DNA of 5,177 nt from JAUIEH01 sp964483375 (lineage in GTDB: Bacteria; Pseudomonadota; Alphaproteobacteria; Caulobacterales; Maricaulaceae), in NCBI GenBank assembly GCA_964483375.1, contig CAZABJ010000093.1, positions 1-5,177 on the forward strand, read 5' to 3'. Of this stretch, positions 1 through 5,177 are shown one piece after another. The position numbers were made by a program, and so were the translations under genes. Position 1 is the stretch's first letter. Every line of letters starts with the position of its first letter. The notes below the pieces were generated by a model. It was not told the DNA's origin and did no database searches. It saw nothing but the letters and a program-made list of their open reading frames with translations.

Positions 1-3119
<3,119 letters not shown>

Positions 3120-3147
3120 CGCGGCCGCCGCGCGTCACGAAACGCAG

Positions 3148-3180
3148 AAAAGCCGCCGGATCCGCTCCGGCGGCTTTTTT
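3148..3180 (+). terminator. Intrinsic terminator after rpoC, probably bidirectional
   Basis: The left arm AAAAGCCGCCGGA (3148-3160) pairs perfectly over 13 bases with TCCGGCGGCTTTT (3166-3178) around a 5-base loop TCCGC. The right arm runs into a T tract at 3175-3180. It begins 28 bases after the rpoC stop, as expected for the end of the rpoBC transcript. The opposite strand gives the same hairpin followed by TTTT then CTGCG, so it can also end the convergent minus-strand gene that stops at 3208. The plus direction has the better T tract. Confidence 0.93.
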
Positions 3181-3207
3181 GCCTCGTGCTTATGGGAGGA
3201 TCCGTCC

Positions 3208-3786
3208 TCAAGGCGCCGCAGCGGTCGCTCGATTGTTGCTGCGATCGGCGTCGTCGTTTTCCCAACGAGAGTCGTCGAAAGCGGCGCGATCGCTATAGCG
3301 GATCCGGGCGGTGACGGTGCAGTTCGCGGAGACGTCGGCCAGGATCAACGTCACGAAACGGGTCTGTTCTTCACCGGGCGCCAGAGCGTTGAAGGTCAGC
3401 GAAAGATGCTGGTCTTCCACGGGGATCACGCCGTCAGGCACCGGCCGGACGAGGCGCGCCGTCGCGCGGCAACCGGAAAACGAGACCGTCACACGTTGCA
3501 CGCCCGTCGTATTTTCATAGCGACACGGGCTGTCATTGCGCACGCCGAATCCGACGACCATCGCGCCGGGCCAGGCGTTCGGTCCGCTCTGCTCATAAGC
3601 GCTGACGACGGCCTCGGGGTCGGGCCTGAGAGCCCGTCCGCACATCGCCACAGAGTTTAAGTCCGGTATGCGATGGGGGCGGTCGAAGGCGCTGGCGCGG
3701 TCAGCGTCGCGTGCGGATGCGGCTGTCGATGCGGCGGCGGCGGCGCAGAGCGCCGTGCAAATCGCGCCGAGGGCGAGGCGGGACAT
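3208..3786 (-). CDS. Exported protein of unknown function, CARDB/Ig-like beta-sandwich suspected (192 aa)
   Basis: I do not recognise a named family with certainty. The ATG at 3786-3784 is chosen because AGGAG sits 7 bases upstream of it and it opens a clean Sec signal peptide: short n-region MSR, hydrophobic Ala-rich core at about 4-22, and a likely signal peptidase I cut after ASA at 23-25. Neither Cys10 nor Cys14 sits in a good lipobox, so a lipoprotein is unlikely. The mature part (about 167 aa, probably periplasmic or secreted) has four cysteines, C49, C88, C106 and C156, which could form two disulfides. Residues about 75-190 alternate beta-strand-like stretches: FGVRNDSPC, VTVSFSGC, LSLTFNALAPGEEQTRFVTL, CTVTARIRY. 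They end in ENDDADRSNN. The LAPGE turn and acidic ...NN ending resemble CARDB adhesion-like domains, which is a weak family guess. The gene stands alone, convergent with rpoC and divergent from the str operon. I see no convincing sigma70 promoter for it. Confidence 0.85.
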   Translation of the reverse strand: MSRLALGAICTALCAAAAASTAASARDADRASAFDRPHRIPDLNSVAMCGRALRPDPEAVVSAYEQSGPNAWPGAMVVGFGVRNDSPCRYENTTGVQRVTVSFSGCRATARLVRPVPDGVIPVEDQHLSLTFNALAPGEEQTRFVTLILADVSANCTVTARIRYSDRAAFDDSRWENDDADRSNNRATAAAP

Positions 3787-3793
3787 GGGTTTG

Positions 3794-3798
3794 CTCCT
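3794..3798 (-). promoter_or_regulatory. Shine-Dalgarno site fixing the start of the exported-protein gene
   Basis: On the minus strand the sequence reads TCAGGAGCAAACCCATG. AGGAG lies 7 bases before the ATG at 3786. The same frame stays open upstream to an ATG at 3918, but the extra 44 residues would bury the signal peptide, and this SD supports the shorter form. Confidence 0.85.
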
Positions 3799-3926
3799 GA
3801 GGGTGGCCGCGCTGTGGGACCTGGTGACAGGGCGCAAACTGGCCCGTCCGCATTGAACCGCATCTGATGACGCAAGCCAGCTGGCGTTCATCTTCGCGCT
3901 CGCCCTCCGAATGCCCAACTGCGGCC

Positions 3927-3955
3927 TTGACCTTCGAGAATCGCGACCTTATTGT
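3927..3955 (+). promoter_or_regulatory. Predicted sigma70-type promoter of the str operon (rpsL-rpsG-fusA)
   Basis: The -35 box TTGACC (3927-3932, 5 of 6 consensus) is separated by exactly 17 bases from TATTGT (3950-3955, 4 of 6). Transcription would begin near 3962, giving a leader of about 180 bases before the rpsL start codon. It is the best plus-strand promoter match I see in the gap and points at rpsL. A GANTC site (GAATC, 3938-3942) lies in the spacer. The start site is inferred. Confidence 0.65.
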
Positions 3956-3962
3956 CCGCGCT

Positions 3963-4014
3963 CACTTCGAGGGCCGGCAGTGGACACCGTCCAAACGCGG
4001 CTCGAAAGTGCCGG
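3963..4014 (+). promoter_or_regulatory. Potential structured 5' leader element of the str operon
   Basis: CACTTCGAG (3963-3971) can pair with CTCGAAAGTG (4001-4010) with one bulged A. Inside it TGGAC (3981-3985) pairs with GTCCA (3989-3993) over a 3-base loop. A competing pairing joins CCGGCA (3974-3979) to TGCCGG (4009-4014). The stem begins almost exactly where the promoter predicts the RNA to start. It matches no leader family that I can name. Confidence 0.4.
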
Positions 4015-4025
4015 AACATGGTGGT

Positions 4026-4075
4026 AATGCGCCGCTCGGATCCGAGCCTAGCGGATCCGAGCGCGGCGCATTTTT
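4026..4075 (+). terminator. Terminator-like hairpin upstream of rpsL: candidate attenuator or small-RNA terminator
   Basis: The 5' arm (4026-4044, AATGCGCCG then CTCGGATCCG) pairs with CGGATCCGAG (4052-4061) and CGGCGCATT (4064-4072), leaving a 7-base loop AGCCTAG and a 2-base bulge CG at 4062-4063. Five Ts follow at 4071-4075. The T tract is on the plus strand only, so it acts on transcripts heading towards rpsL. It lies about 65 bases after the predicted transcription start and 68 bases before the rpsL ATG. It could be a transcription attenuator of the str operon, the end of a short RNA of about 114 nt, or a backstop for readthrough from upstream. Confidence 0.75.
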
Positions 4076-4143
4076 GGCGCGGCGCGGAGCGTGTGTCCGC
4101 GGCGCAGGGTGAGAAGCGTGCGCAGATCTGAGATTTCGACCTA

Positions 4144-4515
4144 ATGCCGACGATCAACCAGATGATCCGCAAACCGCGCAAGCCGAAGGTTAAGCGGAAT
4201 AAAGTGCCCGCGCTGGAGGCTTGTCCGCAGCGCCGCGGCGTGTGCACGCGCGTGTACACGACCACGCCGAAAAAGCCCAATTCCGCCTTGCGCAAGGTCG
4301 CCAAGGTGCGCCTGACCAACGGTTTTGAGGTCATCGGCTACATTCCCGGCGTCGGTCACAACCTGCAAGAACACTCCGTGGTCATGATCCGCGGCGGTCG
4401 TGTGAAAGACCTGCCCGGCGTGCGCTACCACATCCTTCGCGGCGTGCTCGACACCCATGGCGTCAAAGACCGTAAACAGCGTCGTTCGAAATACGGCGCC
4501 AAGCGGCCGAAATAG
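4144..4515 (+). CDS. rpsL: 30S ribosomal protein S12
   Basis: S12 lies at the decoding centre of the 30S subunit and affects tRNA selection accuracy. The 123-aa length and the start MPTINQMIRKPR are typical of alphaproteobacteria (124 aa in E. coli). Conserved blocks run in order: VPALEACPQRRGVCTRVYTT (21-40), PKKPNSALRKV (42-52), GHNLQEHSVV (71-80), RGGRVKDLPGVRYH (83-96) and KDRKQRRSKYGAKRPK at the end. K43 and K88, where changes give streptomycin resistance or dependence, are both the wild-type Lys. D89, the residue modified by RimO in some bacteria, is present. The start codon is fixed by the family N-terminus, although the ribosome site is weak: GAGA at 4130-4133 lies 10 bases away. It is first in the rpsL-rpsG-fusA operon and ends 9 bases before rpsG. 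The leader suggests possible transcriptional control. Confidence 0.99.
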   Translation: MPTINQMIRKPRKPKVKRNKVPALEACPQRRGVCTRVYTTTPKKPNSALRKVAKVRLTNGFEVIGYIPGVGHNLQEHSVVMIRGGRVKDLPGVRYHILRGVLDTHGVKDRKQRRSKYGAKRPK

Positions 4516-4518
4516 GAG
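4514..4518 (+). promoter_or_regulatory. Shine-Dalgarno site of rpsG overlapping the rpsL stop codon
   Basis: AGGAG begins inside the TAG stop of rpsL and lies 6 bases before the rpsG ATG at 4525. The overlap favours coupled translation of S12 and S7. It leaves no room for a separate operator between the genes. Confidence 0.88.
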
Positions 4519-4524
4519 AGCGCG

Positions 4525-4995
4525 ATGTCCCGTCGTCACCGCGCCGAGAAGCGTGAAGTCCTGCCCGACCCGAAATACGGGGATCTCACGCTGACCAAGT
4601 TCATGAATTACATCATGTACGACGGCAAAAAGTCCGCCGCCGAAAGCATCGTCTATGGCGCGCTTGAGATCGTCGAGCAGCGCAAGAAGACTGAGCCGGT
4701 GGCGTTGTTCCACGAGGCGCTGGACAACGTGGCGCCGTCCATTGAGGTGCGCTCTCGCCGGGTCGGCGGCGCCACCTATCAGGTGCCCGTCGAGGTTCGC
4801 CCCGAACGTCGCAAGGCGTTGGCGATCCGTTGGTTGGTGTCCGCAGCGCGCGCGCGCAACGAAAACACGATGCGCGAGCGGTTGGCGGGTGAGCTGTTGG
4901 ACGCCGCGGACAAGCGCGGCTCTGCGGTGAAGAAACGCGAAGACACGCACAAAATGGCGGAAGCCAACCGGGCGTTCTCGCACTATCGTTGGTAG
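4525..4995 (+). CDS. rpsG: 30S ribosomal protein S7
   Basis: S7 is a primary binder of the 3' major domain of 16S rRNA, starts assembly of the 30S head and contacts E-site tRNA. The protein is 156 aa, the common bacterial length, lacking the C-terminal extension of E. coli K-12. Visible family signatures are LPDPKYGD (13-20), MYDGKKSAAESIVY (31-44), the beta-hairpin region VRSRRVGGATYQVPVE (75-90) with VRPERR after it, and the closing AVKKREDTHKMAEANRAF (135-151) and SHYRW. The start ATG has a strong SD 6 bases upstream and matches the family N-terminus. In E. coli S7 represses its own operon by binding the rpsL-rpsG spacer. Here that spacer is 9 bases, so any autoregulation must use another site. 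Confidence 0.99.
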   Translation: MSRRHRAEKREVLPDPKYGDLTLTKFMNYIMYDGKKSAAESIVYGALEIVEQRKKTEPVALFHEALDNVAPSIEVRSRRVGGATYQVPVEVRPERRKALAIRWLVSAARARNENTMRERLAGELLDAADKRGSAVKKREDTHKMAEANRAFSHYRW

Positions 4996-5027
4996 TTTGT
5001 CGGCGGTCGACTGAAGGTTCGAAGACC

Positions 5028-5177
5028 ATGGCGCGCGAATACAAGATCGAAGATTATCGGAACTTCGGGATCATGGCGCATATCGACGCCGGCAAGACGA
5101 CGACGACCGAGCGCATCCTGTTCTACACCGGCAAGTCCCACAAGATCGGCGAGGTGCATGACGGCGCCGCGACGATG
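5028..5177 (+). CDS. fusA: Elongation factor G, N-terminal 50 residues (3' end cut by window edge)
   Basis: EF-G is the cytosolic GTPase that drives translocation of tRNA and mRNA on the ribosome and helps recycle ribosomes. The visible protein starts MAREYKIEDYRNFGIMAH and carries the G1/P-loop AHIDAGKTTTTE at 17-28, with K23 and T24 contacting GTP phosphates. It continues as ERILFYTGKSHKIGEVHDG, ending at AATM (47-50), just where EF-G continues into its switch I region. The frame is open to the last base. It lies 32 bases after the rpsG stop. SD candidates are modest: GAAGG at 5013-5017, 10 bases away. Order and spacing place it third in the str operon, where tuf usually follows. About 650 residues lie beyond the window. 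Confidence 0.98.
   Translation, partial: MAREYKIEDYRNFGIMAHIDAGKTTTTERILFYTGKSHKIGEVHDGAATM

Larger units (their letters stand above)
3787..4143. other. Intergenic region between the exported-protein gene and rpsL
   Basis: This stretch separates two divergent genes. Its left part (3787-3926) must hold the minus-strand gene's 5' region, but I find no convincing promoter there. Its right part holds a plus-strand promoter (3927-3955), a potential leader stem (3963-4014), a terminator-like hairpin (4026-4075), a second weaker hairpin (4079-4105: CGCGGA pairing with TCCGCG plus three outer pairs across a G-G mismatch) and a poorly defined rpsL ribosome site. No tRNA, mobile element or credible gene is visible. 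Confidence 0.75.

Noticed and set aside
3787..3918. Upstream start at 3918 for the exported-protein gene (236 aa)
   Set aside because: It would place 44 residues ahead of a clean signal peptide. The ATG at 3786 has AGGAG 7 bases upstream.
3867..4112. Plus-strand 81-codon open frame upstream of rpsL
   Set aside because: It overlaps the predicted promoter and the terminator hairpin, has no clear ribosome site and has unremarkable composition.
4141..4983. Minus-strand open frame of 280 codons opposite rpsL and rpsG
   Set aside because: It spans two certain ribosomal protein genes and their junction, and is a GC-rich shadow with no supporting signal.

Overview
This 5.2 kb window comes from a core information-processing region of a GC-rich bacterium, most probably an alphaproteobacterium. 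S12 (123 aa, ending in RRSKYGAKRPK) and the short 156-aa S7 ending in HYRW fit that class. GANTC sites, the CcrM methylation target of that class, are also scarce: an eye scan found five. A finer placement (for example Caulobacterales or Hyphomonadaceae-like) would be a guess.

Layout. Positions 1-3119 hold the C-terminal three quarters of rpoC (RNA polymerase beta'), cut by the left edge. The gene ends at an intrinsic terminator (3148-3180) that is symmetric enough to work in both directions. Facing rpoC on the minus strand is a small gene (3208-3786) for an exported protein of 192 aa with a clear Sec signal peptide and a C-terminal region resembling a CARDB/Ig-like beta-sandwich. A 357-base gap (3787-4143) follows, and then the start of the str operon on the plus strand: rpsL (S12, 4144-4515), rpsG (S7, 4525-4995) and fusA (EF-G, from 5028, cut by the right edge).

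How it fits together. RpoC, S12, S7 and EF-G are transcription and translation machinery with canonical catalytic and binding residues, and none looks broken or transferred. The exported protein is the odd one out: an apparently unrelated minus-strand gene inserted between rpoC and the str operon.

The most interesting part is the gap before rpsL. It has a good sigma70-type promoter (TTGACC, 17-base spacer, TATTGT, 3927-3955), a potential stem starting about where the RNA should begin, and a strong GC-rich hairpin followed by five Ts (4026-4075). This hairpin lies between the promoter and rpsL, with no obvious second promoter after it. It looks like a transcription attenuator in the str operon leader, or alternatively the end of a roughly 114-nt small RNA. 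Only 9 bases separate rpsL from rpsG, so the E. coli style S7 operator in that spacer cannot be present, which makes a leader-based control more plausible. This is inference from sequence alone.
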